From NCBI RefSeq assembly GCF_000816845.1, contig NZ_CP006877.1:3543001-3607000 (forward strand): a DNA stretch of 64,000 bases, in the 5' to 3' direction. The DNA is from Rhizobium gallicum bv. gallicum R602sp (GTDB taxonomy: Bacteria > Pseudomonadota > Alphaproteobacteria > Rhizobiales > Rhizobiaceae). Shown one piece after another: positions 36,072 to 44,525 of the stretch. A model generated the notes under the pieces. It made no database searches, was not told the DNA's origin, and was given only the letters and a program-made list of their open reading frames with translations. Both the position numbers and the translations under genes were made by a program. Position 1 is the stretch's first letter; the number at the start of each line of letters is the position of its first letter.

Positions 36072-37060
36072 TGCCAACAGTCGCCCCGCTTGATCTCGAC
36101 GGCCACATTCTGGCCGTCGAATTTTTAGGTGATGTCCCCTTCTTCGCGAATGCCACCGGCACGCTTCACCGGCTGGATGGCGGCGAGAAGGTTTGCGAAG
36201 CCCATCAGGGCATGCTCACCTGCATCCGCGATCCCTATAGCGAAAGCCTGATTTCCGGCGGCGAAGATGGCAAGGTGTTGCGCATTGCGGCCGACGCCGG
36301 CGTCAGCGAGATCGCTAACGTGCCGCGCAAATGGATTTCGCAGGTGGCGGCCGGCCCGCAAGGTGCCGTCGCCTATGCCTATGGAAAGAGCGCCTTCGTT
36401 CGTCTTTCGAATGGTGACATCAAGGAATTCACCGAGGAGCGGACGGTCGAAGGCCTTGCCTTTGCACCGAAAGGCATGCGCATCGCTGCAGCGCGCTACA
36501 ACGGAGTATCGCTGCACTGGGTTGGCATGAACGCAAAGCCGGTCGATCTGGAATGGAAGGGCGCGCATACGGGTGTCACATTCTCGCCCGACGGCAATTT
36601 CCTCGTGACCGCCATGCAGGAAAACGCCCTGCACGGATGGAAGCTTGACGCCAAGCCGGGGGCTGAGGCGCGTCACATGCGCATGACCGGTTATCCGGCC
36701 AAGGTGAAGTCGCTTTCCTGGTCCGCCAAGGGCAAGTGGCTCGCCTCATCTGGCGCGCCAGCAGCGATCGTCTGGCCCTTCCAGGGCAAGGACGGCCCGA
36801 TGGGCAAGGCGCCGCTGGAGCTCGGCACGCGCGCCAACATCATGGCGACCGCGGTCAAATTCCATCCGGCTGAGGACATCCTTGCAATCGGTTTCATCGA
36901 CGGCATGATCCTTGCCGTGCGGATTGCAGACAGTAAAGAGGCGCTGATCCGCCGCCCCGGCAAGGGCGCTATCACCGCGATGAGCTGGAGCAAGAACGGC
37001 AAGCTGCTGGCCTTCGCCTCGGAAGCAGGCGACTGCGGCGTCGTCGATATCTCTGCCTGA
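36071..37060 (+). CDS. WD40-repeat protein coupled to the CobW-type GTPase
   Basis: This 329-residue protein is made of WD40-like blades (repeated patterns such as DPYSESLISGGEDGKVLRI and KSLSWSAKGKWLASSG), enough for one beta-propeller. No signal peptide is visible, so it is probably cytoplasmic. Its ATG overlaps the GTPase stop codon (TGATG), so the two proteins are likely made together under Zur control. A scaffold or client role for the zinc GTPase is an inference. Confidence 0.85.
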   Translation: MPTVAPLDLDGHILAVEFLGDVPFFANATGTLHRLDGGEKVCEAHQGMLTCIRDPYSESLISGGEDGKVLRIAADAGVSEIANVPRKWISQVAAGPQGAVAYAYGKSAFVRLSNGDIKEFTEERTVEGLAFAPKGMRIAAARYNGVSLHWVGMNAKPVDLEWKGAHTGVTFSPDGNFLVTAMQENALHGWKLDAKPGAEARHMRMTGYPAKVKSLSWSAKGKWLASSGAPAAIVWPFQGKDGPMGKAPLELGTRANIMATAVKFHPAEDILAIGFIDGMILAVRIADSKEALIRRPGKGAITAMSWSKNGKLLAFASEAGDCGVVDISA

Positions 37061-37080
37061 CCGCTCAAACTCTTCCGATG

Positions 37081-37107
37081 GGGATGGCTGAGTGCCTTCG
37101 CCATCCC
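37081..37107. terminator. Terminator between WD40 and serine hydrolase genes
   Basis: GGGATGGC (37081-37088) and GCCATCCC (37100-37107) form a perfect eight-bp stem with an 11-base loop, between two convergent genes. The T run after it is weak, so it may act as a shared 3'-end structure. Confidence 0.55.
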
Positions 37108-37113
37108 TTCCGG

Positions 37114-38130
37114 TCAGGATGTCCGGGCATTTTCGACAATCTCGCCCAGCACGCCGTGCAAGGCATCGCGGTAGCCGTTGCGGGCCGATGGTCCGCTTTC
37201 CTGCGAGGTCATTACCACGGTCAGATTGAGCGACGGCACGATGTAGAGCATCTGCCCACCGTAGCCCCAGGCGAAATGCACGTCCTCGCCGCCGAGATTG
37301 CGCTCAAACCATCCGTAGCCATAGGCATCGCCCGAGAAGCGCGAGTTGGTGCGCGGCTGCCAGGACGCGGCAATCCACTCGGCTGGAACGACTTGTCGCC
37401 CCTCCCGCGTCTTGCCGCCGTTGCGATAGAGCTCGCCAAAAGCAAGCAACGAGCGGGCGCTCATGGCCATCTGGTTTCCGCCGAGATAGATGCCCTGTGG
37501 GTCGCGCTCCCAGGCGCCGATCCGAAAGCCTTCGACTGGCCTGAGCCATTCCCTTGCCAGGGCAAGGGTTGTCTTGCCGCTCGCCTTCGTCAGGATTGCA
37601 GACAGGAGATGTGTCGAGGCGGTCGAGTACAGCATTCGGCCCCCGGGCTCATCGTCGAAGGGTTGCGAGAGTGCAAAACGCACCCAGTTTCGGCTTGCAA
37701 CCCAGCGTCCGTAGTTCGGTCCCGACATACGGCCCAACCCCGCCTGCATGGACAGCAGGTTTCCGATGGTGACCTCGTTCAGCCGCGGATCGGGTGATTG
37801 CGGCAGATCCGCCTTCAGGATCGGGGCAATCTTCTGGTCCGGTCCTTCGAGCACACCCTTGCTGATGGCGATGCCGACAAGGGCGGAGATGATCGCTTTC
37901 GAAGCGGACTTGATATTGGTCGATTCTGACGCGGTATGTCCGCGATAGCCGCGCTCGGCAACAATCTTTCCGTCCCGGGAAATGATGATGGTTTTCAGCG
38001 ATTTCAGTTCCTCGCGGGAAGCGAAGTTGTCGAGCAGCGACGCAAGGCGATCGTTTTCCTGCTGGGCTGAGACCGGCGCAGCGGAAAGGAAAAGGGCAAA
38101 CCATATGAGGAAGGCTCTGGTCATCGCCAT
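37114..38130 (-). CDS. Exported serine hydrolase, beta-lactamase class C / esterase family
   Basis: This 338-residue protein has a signal peptide (about 1-22). The SxxK motif is in KSASKAI (Ser75, Lys78). A Tyr in MLYSTAS takes the place of the usual YxN Tyr, and HFAWGYGGQ replaces the KTG box. These fit class C-like serine hydrolases and esterases rather than true beta-lactamases. The substrate is unknown and antibiotic resistance should not be assumed. Convergent with the WD40 gene. Confidence 0.85.
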   Translation of the reverse strand: MAMTRAFLIWFALFLSAAPVSAQQENDRLASLLDNFASREELKSLKTIIISRDGKIVAERGYRGHTASESTNIKSASKAIISALVGIAISKGVLEGPDQKIAPILKADLPQSPDPRLNEVTIGNLLSMQAGLGRMSGPNYGRWVASRNWVRFALSQPFDDEPGGRMLYSTASTHLLSAILTKASGKTTLALAREWLRPVEGFRIGAWERDPQGIYLGGNQMAMSARSLLAFGELYRNGGKTREGRQVVPAEWIAASWQPRTNSRFSGDAYGYGWFERNLGGEDVHFAWGYGGQMLYIVPSLNLTVVMTSQESGPSARNGYRDALHGVLGEIVENARTS

Positions 38131-38275
38131 GAGCTAGCGCAATCCCAAGCAGAATTCATCCGTCCGAAGTGCCGATTCACGCGGACGTGAAAGTTTATGA
38201 TCCGGCTTGTCCTATCGACCGGGCGCCCAACATACTGGCCGGACCAGCTCAACACACGGCAGGAGCGTAGAAACG

Positions 38276-39232
38276 ATGGCACGCGTAATCGTGATCGGAG
38301 CAACTGGCCATGTCGGCACATATCTCGTCCCGCGTCTTGTCGAGGCGGGGCATGACGTCGTTGCAATCAGCCGCGGCAAAGCGGACCCCTATCGTCCCCA
38401 CGCAACATGGCAGAGCGTCGAACGGCAAAAGATGGATCGGGCGCAGATGGAGGAGGAAGGCAGCTTCGGCCCCGCCGTCCGCGCACTGAGGCCCGATATC
38501 GTCATCGACATGATCTGCTTCACGTTGGAGAGCGCACGCCACCTGGCGGGAGTACTGGATGGCCATGTCGGTCATTTCCTGCACACCGGCACCATCTGGA
38601 CGCACGGCCATTCCATTTCGGTTCCAACGCGCGAGGATGCCCCGAAAACGCCTTTTGGAGACTATGGCGAGCAGAAGAAGGCAATCGAGGACTATCTTCT
38701 AGGCGAGGCACGACGGAGGGCCTTTCCCGCAACCCTCATCCATCCCGGCCATATCGTTGGACCGGGCTGGCCTCCACTCAACCCCGCCGGACATTTCAAC
38801 ATTTCCGTCTTTTCGACGATTGCGCGCGGCGAGACGCTGAGATTGCCGAATCTCGGTTTGGAGACCGTTCATCATGTTCACGCTGACGATGTCGCAGGTA
38901 TGTTCATGGCAGCGATCAGCAATTGGCGGGCGTCAACCGGAGAAAGCTTCCACGCGGTTTCCGACCAGGCACTGACGTTGAGAGGATATGCCGAAGCGAT
39001 GTTTCGCTGGTTCGGTCATGAGCCGAAGCTTGAGTTTTTCCCCTATGACGAATGGTCGAAAATGGAAAGCGCCGAGGACGCAAGGGCGACGTGGGAGCAC
39101 ATCGCCCGGAGCCCGAATTGCTCAATGGAGAAGGCAAGGCGTCTGCTGGGGTTCACGCCGCGCCACAGCTCCCTCCAGGCTGTGCAGGAGTCGGCCCAGT
39201 GGCTTGTCGCGCAAGGACGCATAAGGGCTTAA
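38276..39232 (+). CDS. NAD-dependent epimerase/reductase (extended SDR)
   Basis: This 318-residue protein opens with MARVIVIGATGHVGTYLVPRL, an extended short-chain dehydrogenase nucleotide-binding motif (GATGHVG at 8-14). Central segments HTGTIWTHG and LIHPGHIVGPGWPP, and HVHADDVAGMF near the C-terminal domain, fit sugar-nucleotide epimerase-like proteins. The usual YxxxK appears as YGEQKK. The start ATG at 38276 has AGGAG upstream. Substrate unknown. Confidence 0.82.
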   Translation: MARVIVIGATGHVGTYLVPRLVEAGHDVVAISRGKADPYRPHATWQSVERQKMDRAQMEEEGSFGPAVRALRPDIVIDMICFTLESARHLAGVLDGHVGHFLHTGTIWTHGHSISVPTREDAPKTPFGDYGEQKKAIEDYLLGEARRRAFPATLIHPGHIVGPGWPPLNPAGHFNISVFSTIARGETLRLPNLGLETVHHVHADDVAGMFMAAISNWRASTGESFHAVSDQALTLRGYAEAMFRWFGHEPKLEFFPYDEWSKMESAEDARATWEHIARSPNCSMEKARRLLGFTPRHSSLQAVQESAQWLVAQGRIRA

Positions 39233-39235
39233 TAG

Positions 39236-39263
39236 AAAAAACCCCTCCCGTTTCAGGGAGAGG
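39236..39263 (-). terminator. Rho-independent terminator of the GNAT gene
   Basis: On the minus strand CCTCTCCC and GGGAGGGG form a stem with a short loop followed by six T (plus-strand A run 39236-39241). It lies directly after the GNAT stop codon and could also serve the convergent SDR gene. Confidence 0.8.
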
Positions 39264-39272
39264 CTTGACCCG

Positions 39273-39863
39273 TCAGGCAGCCTTCCGGAGCGGCGCCTTG
39301 GCCAGCATGCGCCCCGATGGAACAATCATGCCGGCTGCGCCGTCAAGCCAGCCTTCCGTCAACTCCAGCGCCAGGAAGCGCGAGCGTTCGAACGGGCCGG
39401 GCATGACGAGATGGCAAGCCTTCTCGGCAAAGAAGCCGAAGCGCTCGTAATAGGCGGCATCTCCGACGAGCAGGATCGCGCCATGTCCGCGGTTCTTGGC
39501 CTCGAGAATGGCCGCACGCATCACCGCCGAACCGACACCCTTGCCCTCAAAGGTCGGATCGACGGCCAAAGGGCCGAGCAGCAAGGCATTGATCGACGTA
39601 CCGTCGGCGTTGACGCCAGCTTCGATGTTCCAGAGGCGGACGGTGCCGATGACATGGCCGTCGCGGTCACGCGCGACAAGTGCCAAGCCTTCTGCCGGGA
39701 TGCGGCCGCGCCGGATCTTCTCCGACGACTTCTTGCGGCGGTTCGGACCCATGGCGCGATCGAGCAGGTTCTCGCGCGGTACGACATCCGACGGATTCTC
39801 GGAATCGATGGTGAAGATGGAGGGCGCAAAGAATGCGCGGACAGAATCAAGAACAGCGGCCAT
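39273..39863 (-). CDS. GNAT-family N-acetyltransferase (YhbS-like)
   Basis: This 196-residue protein has the GNAT core LGPLAVDPTFEGKGVGSAVMRAAI (acetyl-CoA loop) and ILLVGDAAYYERFGF, both typical of the YhbS group. The N terminus also contains ENLLDRAMGPNRRKKSSEKIRRGR, common in rhizobial members. The substrate is not known. The downstream decarboxylase gene lies on the same strand 88 bases away. Confidence 0.85.
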   Translation of the reverse strand: MAAVLDSVRAFFAPSIFTIDSENPSDVVPRENLLDRAMGPNRRKKSSEKIRRGRIPAEGLALVARDRDGHVIGTVRLWNIEAGVNADGTSINALLLGPLAVDPTFEGKGVGSAVMRAAILEAKNRGHGAILLVGDAAYYERFGFFAEKACHLVMPGPFERSRFLALELTEGWLDGAAGMIVPSGRMLAKAPLRKAA

Positions 39864-39923
39864 CTTGGCCTCCCGAACTCAAAACCGTTTCAGACGGTGT
39901 CGAAAGGAAATTGTGAAGGTGCC

Positions 39924-39943
39924 GCCCCGATTGGCTACGGGGC
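39924..39943 (-). terminator. Possible hairpin after the ornithine decarboxylase gene
   Basis: GCCCCG and CGGGGC (39924-39929 and 39938-39943) pair around an eight-base loop, 9 bases after the decarboxylase stop codon on the minus strand. There is no real T run. Confidence 0.35.
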
Positions 39944-39951
39944 CGGCTGGA

Positions 39952-41085
39952 TCAGATGACGTAGGCCTTCAGCGGCTCAAAGCCATTAAAAGCAACCGCC
40001 GAATAGGTTGTGGTATAGGCACCGGTGCCTTCGATTAGAACCTCGTCACCGATGGTGAGGCTCACCGGCAGCGGGTAGAGGTTCTTTTCGTAGAGCACGT
40101 CGGCCGAATCGCAGGTCGGGCCGGCGATGACGCAGGGCTCCATCTTGTCGCCGTCGCGTTCGGTGCGGATCGGGTAGCGGATGGCCTCATCCATCGTTTC
40201 GGCGAGACCGCCGAACTTGCCGATGTCGAGGAATACCCAGCGCGCCGTGTCGTTGTCCGACTTCTTCGAGACAAGCACCACTTCAGCCTTGATGACGCCG
40301 GCATTGCCGACCATACCGCGGCCCGGCTCGATGATCGTCTTCGGGATCTGGTTGCCGAAGTGATCGCGCAGGCTCTGGTAGATCGAACGGCCATAAGCCT
40401 CGGCCGACGGAACGTCACGAAGGTATTTCGTCGGGAAGCCGCCACCCATGTTGACCATCTGCAGATGGATGCCCTGCTTGGCAAGCTGCACGAAAACGCG
40501 CTTGGCATCGGCAAGAGCCGAATCCCAAGCATCGACCTTGGTCATCTGCGAACCGACATGGAACGAGACGCCATAGGATTCGAGCCCGAGCTGATGGGCA
40601 TAGACAAGAACATCGACAGCCATCTGCGGGACGCAGCCAAACTTGCGCGACAGCGGCCATTCGGCGCCTTCGCCATCCGTAAGCACGCGGCAGAACACGC
40701 GGGCGCCGGGAGCGGCGCGCGAGATCTTCTCGACTTCCTCGTGGCTGTCGACCGCAAAGAGGCTGACGCCGAGCGCACAGGCGCGGGCGACGTCGCGCTC
40801 CTTCTTGATCGTATTGCCGTAGGAGATGCGGGCAGCGGTCGCACCGGCATCCAGGGCCATTTCGATTTCAGCGACAGACGCGCAATCGAAATTGGAGCCG
40901 AGGGAAGCCAGCAGCTTCAGCACTTCCGGAGCCGGGTTTGCCTTGACAGCATAGTAGATCGCGCTGTCCGGCATCGCATGACGGAAGGCGTTGAAATTGT
41001 CGCGCACGACGTCGAGGTCGACCACGAGGCAGGGACCGTCGGGACGTCGGGTTGCGAGAAAGTCGCGGATGCGCTGGGTGGTCAT
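39952..41085 (-). CDS. Ornithine/lysine decarboxylase, fold-type III (ODC2-like)
   Basis: This 377-residue PLP enzyme of the eukaryotic-like ornithine decarboxylase family makes putrescine, the precursor of homospermidine in rhizobia. Lys48 in YYAVKANPAP is the PLP lysine. HVGSQ, NMGGGFP, EPGRGMVG and GPTCDSADV (with the Cys/Asp substrate pair) are in order. ATG at 41085, with GAGGG upstream, gives the standard length. The open frame continues upstream with no stop for about 147 codons but without family features. The long untranslated leader suggests post-transcriptional control. Confidence 0.95.
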   Translation of the reverse strand: MTTQRIRDFLATRRPDGPCLVVDLDVVRDNFNAFRHAMPDSAIYYAVKANPAPEVLKLLASLGSNFDCASVAEIEMALDAGATAARISYGNTIKKERDVARACALGVSLFAVDSHEEVEKISRAAPGARVFCRVLTDGEGAEWPLSRKFGCVPQMAVDVLVYAHQLGLESYGVSFHVGSQMTKVDAWDSALADAKRVFVQLAKQGIHLQMVNMGGGFPTKYLRDVPSAEAYGRSIYQSLRDHFGNQIPKTIIEPGRGMVGNAGVIKAEVVLVSKKSDNDTARWVFLDIGKFGGLAETMDEAIRYPIRTERDGDKMEPCVIAGPTCDSADVLYEKNLYPLPVSLTIGDEVLIEGTGAYTTTYSAVAFNGFEPLKAYVI

Positions 41086-41492
41086 ATCGATTCCCTCTTC
41101 CAATTCCAGAGCTCCGGCAAAAACCGGAGGACAAAGGGCATACGAATGCTCGCATTGGAACCAGCCGGTGGAGACCCCGGAACCATAGCAAGCGCTCGAT
41201 GCGCAAATTTTGAACCAACGCCACGACAGCGGCATAGTTCGGCTTTGTCTGCCATGGATTGGAGGGAAAATCCCAACCGCACTTCCGGCAATGAAGGTGT
41301 GCCTCTTCAGTAACCCCGGCTGATGGAAAGCCGGAAGACACCAGAAAGGCCCGCACCGTCGTTGCTTAGGCGTCCTCGCATTTCCCGGTTGGCCGGAATA
41401 GCGACTGGAGGGGTTAGTTCCAGGTACCTTACCGATGACCTCACCTAATCGAGGGTCGGCGGACACCCATGGGCACGTGCGACTTTGGGCTG
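41086..41492 (-). promoter_or_regulatory. Long structured leader of the decarboxylase mRNA
   Basis: About 400 bases separate the candidate promoter from the decarboxylase start. The minus-strand RNA can form several hairpins, including CCGGCT/AGCCGG (41316-41334) and, close to the start codon, CTCCGG/CCGGAG (41112-41129) around TTTTTG. An RNA motif called speF is known upstream of alphaproteobacterial ornithine decarboxylase genes, and this leader is a good candidate for it. I cannot confirm the match without a covariance search. Confidence 0.45.
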
Positions 41493-41498
41493 AGGACG

Positions 41499-41527
41499 AG
41501 ATAAGAATATTCGCAGTCATAATCAAG
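41499..41527 (-). promoter_or_regulatory. Candidate promoter of the decarboxylase gene
   Basis: On the minus strand CTTGAT (41522-41527) is followed after 17 bases by TTATCT (41499-41504), similar to the rhizobial CTTGAC/CTATAT pattern. Transcription would start near 41492. Confidence 0.4.
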
Positions 41528-41556
41528 AATTTTTTTGCCCCTCGCTAAAAAAATAA

Positions 41557-41585
41557 ATTGAACAGCCGCGCTCAATTTGTTCAAT
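41557..41585. promoter_or_regulatory. Inverted repeat upstream of the LysR-type gene
   Basis: ATTGAACA (41557-41564) and TGTTCAAT (41578-41585) are perfect inverted arms with a 13-base spacer, ending 24 bases before the LysR-type start. It is a reasonable autoregulatory binding site and lies between two divergent genes. Confidence 0.4.
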
Positions 41586-41609
41586 CTTTCGCACCAACGG
41601 GAGATGGCC

Positions 41610-42503
41610 ATGGACACACTGACGCGCATACGCGCCTTCATCGATGTCGTTGAAGCGGAAGGTTTTTCCGCCGCAGCGCGGCGCACCGGCCGCTCCAAGG
41701 CGCTGCTTTCCAAATATGTGCGCGAGCTGGAAGACGAGTTGGGTGCCCTGCTGCTCAATCGCACCACCCGGCAGTTTTCGATGACCGAGGCTGGGCATAC
41801 TTATTACCGCACCGCCTCCGACATCCTGAAGGAGATCGACAACCTCGCCGATCTGGTCCGCGAGAACAACGCGCAGCTCAAAGGCCGGCTGAAGATCTCG
41901 GTGCCGCGCACCTTTGTCGATGCCGACGTCGGTCAGTCGTTGATCGATTTTGCCAAGGAGAACCCGGACCTGCAGCTGGAAATCGCCGCAGACGACCGGT
42001 TCGTCGATCTGATCGAAGAAGGTTTCGACCTGGCGATCCGCGTCACGAAGCTAGAAGATTCGGGAATGATCGCGCGAAAGATCTCGGATTTCCGCGTCCA
42101 CGTCTGCGCCACGCCGGAGTTTCTCGAGCGCTATCCGAACCTCGAACATCCGACGGACATTTCCAACGTTCCCTTCATCGTGGATACGAACTCGCGCACG
42201 CAGGCAAGCGTCCGTTTCTACAATCCGGACAGCACGTCCTTCGCCGTCGCGGTTTCCGGACCGATCGAGGTGAACAGCCCGCATGCGACGTTGCGCGCAG
42301 CTCTTTCCGGCATCGGCATTGCGGTCATCCCGGACTTCATCGCTCGCAAGCCGATCGAGGACGGCCGGCTCGTGACGCTATTCAACGACTATATACCGAC
42401 CGATCGCGGGATTTATGCCGTTTATCCGCATCGGCGCTACTTGCCGGCAAAGGTCCGCATCTTCGTGGATTACCTCCATGCTTGGTTCAAGAAGCAGGCT
42501 TGA
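41610..42503 (+). CDS. LysR-family transcriptional regulator
   Basis: This 297-residue regulator has an N-terminal helix-turn-helix (RIRAFIDVVEAEGFSAAARR and SKALLSKYVRELEDELGALLLNRTT) and a LysR effector domain (GRLKISVPRTFVDADVG, LAIRVTKLEDSGMIARK). ATG at 41610 has GGGAG seven bases upstream; ATG at 41604 would sit on top of that site. It is divergent from the decarboxylase gene, which may or may not be its target. The effector is unknown. Confidence 0.92.
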   Translation: MDTLTRIRAFIDVVEAEGFSAAARRTGRSKALLSKYVRELEDELGALLLNRTTRQFSMTEAGHTYYRTASDILKEIDNLADLVRENNAQLKGRLKISVPRTFVDADVGQSLIDFAKENPDLQLEIAADDRFVDLIEEGFDLAIRVTKLEDSGMIARKISDFRVHVCATPEFLERYPNLEHPTDISNVPFIVDTNSRTQASVRFYNPDSTSFAVAVSGPIEVNSPHATLRAALSGIGIAVIPDFIARKPIEDGRLVTLFNDYIPTDRGIYAVYPHRRYLPAKVRIFVDYLHAWFKKQA

Positions 42504-42605
42504 AGCCGGCCTGATTCACTTTGCCACCTTGAGGCCGGTCCCAATTCCGTCCCATTCTCCGGCAAGAAGACACCAACCGATTTGGGCAGAGCGGTAACCC
42601 GACAC

Positions 42606-43247
42606 ATGAAAAAATCCACTTACCTGATGGCGGCGCTGATCTTGCTTGCGCCGGCCGCGGCCATGGCACACCCGCATATTTTCGTGGAAGCGCGGCTCGA
42701 AGTCGTGGCAGCGCCCGACGGGAGCGTTCAGGAGTTGCGAAACGTCTGGCGTTTCGACGAGGTGTTCTCCTCCTCCGTCGTCATGGATTTCGACAAGAAC
42801 ACCGATCTGAAGCTGGAGCCGAACGAGCTCGCCGAAGTCGGCAAGACTGTCCGCGAGTCGCTCTCGGACTACGACTACTACATGAATCTGACGATCGACG
42901 GAAAGAACGTGACCGTGCAGAAGCCGGACATCATTCACGTCGACTACAAGGAAGGCCAGCTTCTAATGTTCTTCGCGGTAAAGCCCTCGGAGAAGATGCC
43001 GCTGAAGGGCAAACTCACCTTCGGCGTCTACGACCCCACGCTCTACACCTCGATCGACTTCCCGACGGACAAGGAGCTGGGAACAGTCGGCGACGGCTTC
43101 AAGAACTGCAAGAATGATGTGCTGCGGCCGGACGCCGATCAGGTGATTTCTCAAAACAAGCAGTCGCTGACCGATGCCTTCTTCAACGATCCGACCGGCA
43201 CGGACATGTCCAAGCTCTTTGCCACCCGGCTGGAGGTTTCATGCTGA
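42606..43247 (+). CDS. Periplasmic DUF1007 protein (ZevA-like)
   Basis: This 213-residue protein has a signal peptide (about 1-21) and begins the mature part with HPHIFVEARLEVV, the conserved His-rich DUF1007 start. FDKNTDLKLEPNEL resembles an EF-hand-like acidic stretch. DUF1007 proteins pair with NicO-type transporters; in Haemophilus ZevA-ZevB such a pair takes up zinc. Its last codons overlap the transporter gene by seven bases, so the two work together. Metal specificity is not determined by the sequence. Confidence 0.85.
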   Translation: MKKSTYLMAALILLAPAAAMAHPHIFVEARLEVVAAPDGSVQELRNVWRFDEVFSSSVVMDFDKNTDLKLEPNELAEVGKTVRESLSDYDYYMNLTIDGKNVTVQKPDIIHVDYKEGQLLMFFAVKPSEKMPLKGKLTFGVYDPTLYTSIDFPTDKELGTVGDGFKNCKNDVLRPDADQVISQNKQSLTDAFFNDPTGTDMSKLFATRLEVSC

Positions 43248-44314
43248 AACGGAACGCTTTGCTGTTCCTTCCAACGGTCGCATTCGCGCTGCTTGCGCTG
43301 ATGAATGTGGCGCATGCGCAATCGCCGCTCGGGATTGGAACTGCGGAGCCGAGTTTCCAGCCGACAGGCGGACCGCTGGCGCCGCTGCTTGCCTACATCA
43401 ATTACGAACAGCAGGCCTTCTACCGCGCGCTGACGGACGCCTTGAAGGCAATGCGTGAAGACCCGTGGCAGCTGGCCTCGCTGATCGGCCTTTCCTTCGC
43501 CTATGGCGTCTTCCATGCGGCCGGTCCTGGGCATGGCAAGGCGGTGATCTCCTCCTATATGATCGCCAACGAAATCGAGCTGAAGCGCGGCGTAGTGATC
43601 TCCTTCATCTCAGCCTTCATTCAAGGTGCAGTGGCAGTGGCGCTCGTCGGAGGTGCCTGGCTCATCCTGCGTGGCAGCGGCATAACGCTGACGCAGGCGA
43701 CGAATGCGATGGAGATCACAAGCTTCGTCATGGTCATCGCCTTCGGTGGCTGGCTGCTCTTTCGCAAATTGCGTTCGATGATCAGCGGCCTGCCAAAGCG
43801 TGAAGTCGTGGAGACCTCTGCCGGTCCGGTCAGCATGATGCTCGACTGGAAGGACAATGAAAGCCGCAGGCAAGCTTATGCCTTCGGCGAGAAGCAGGCA
43901 CGCAAGGCGGGACATAACTTCATCACCGGAATGGCCTGCGAAACCTGCGGCCGCTCTCATGCGCCGGACCCGTCGCTGCTGGGCGGCGACAGTTTCAGTG
44001 TCCGGGAAGCCTGGTCTGCGATCGTAGCTGTCGGCCTTCGCCCCTGCTCCGGCGCGCTGCTCGTCATGACCTTTTCGCTGCTGAACGGCCTTTATCTCGG
44101 CGGTATTCTTTCTGTGCTCGCCATGTCGCTTGGCACGGCCATCACCGTCGCCATCCTCGCGATCCTTGCCGTCACCGCCAAGGGCACCGCCGTCCGCATC
44201 TGCGGCCATGGCTCAGCGAGATCGATCTGGATTGGCAACGCGATCGAAATTTTGGGCGCCGTCCTGGTGATTTGCATGGGCGTGCTGCTGCTAGGCGCCT
44301 CGCTTCAGGGGTAG
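43241..44314 (+). CDS. NicO/RcnA-family metal transporter (ZevB-like)
   Basis: This 357-residue membrane protein has an N-terminal signal-like helix and about six further helices. The family motifs FHAAGPGHGKAVISSYM (near the second helix) and VGLRPCSGALLVMTFSL are clear. A cytoplasmic loop contains a CETCGRSHAPD cluster that could bind metal. Family members export nickel or cobalt (RcnA) or import zinc (ZevB). The coupling with DUF1007 favours the ZevAB arrangement. Its end lies 4 bases from the convergent small membrane protein gene. Confidence 0.87.
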   Translation: MLKRNALLFLPTVAFALLALMNVAHAQSPLGIGTAEPSFQPTGGPLAPLLAYINYEQQAFYRALTDALKAMREDPWQLASLIGLSFAYGVFHAAGPGHGKAVISSYMIANEIELKRGVVISFISAFIQGAVAVALVGGAWLILRGSGITLTQATNAMEITSFVMVIAFGGWLLFRKLRSMISGLPKREVVETSAGPVSMMLDWKDNESRRQAYAFGEKQARKAGHNFITGMACETCGRSHAPDPSLLGGDSFSVREAWSAIVAVGLRPCSGALLVMTFSLLNGLYLGGILSVLAMSLGTAITVAILAILAVTAKGTAVRICGHGSARSIWIGNAIEILGAVLVICMGVLLLGASLQG

Positions 44315-44318
44315 GCTC

Positions 44319-44525
44319 TTATTTCCCCCTGCCTCGCTGATAGTGCGCCCTCAGCCAGAATATCGCGAAGAAGCCGAGCAGCAGCGCCGCGCCGGCAATG
44401 ACCGCAAGCGCGGGAGAATAGCTGCCGATCCAAAGAACGAGCGTCGGCAGGAAATAGATCACCAGTCCCGCGCAAATGAGGATGGTCGCGGCGGCGATCG
44501 CCTGAGCACGGCTTTCGGGGCTCAT
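44319..44525 (-). CDS. Small two-helix membrane protein (68 residues)
   Basis: I do not recognise a named family. Two hydrophobic helices (about 10-33 and 38-57) are joined by a short GSYSP turn, and the C terminus is basic (RAHYQRGRGK). Its ATG overlaps the stop codon of the GNAT gene as ATGA, so the two are translationally coupled. Confidence 0.7.
   Translation of the reverse strand: MSPESRAQAIAAATILICAGLVIYFLPTLVLWIGSYSPALAVIAGAALLLGFFAIFWLRAHYQRGRGK

Noticed and set aside
34668..36077. Minus-strand frame across the CobW gene
   Set aside because: Shadow of a gene with clear Walker A and CVCC motifs.
37114..38130. Class C beta-lactamase as a resistance gene
   Set aside because: The KTG box and YxN motif are changed; better described as a serine hydrolase of unknown substrate.
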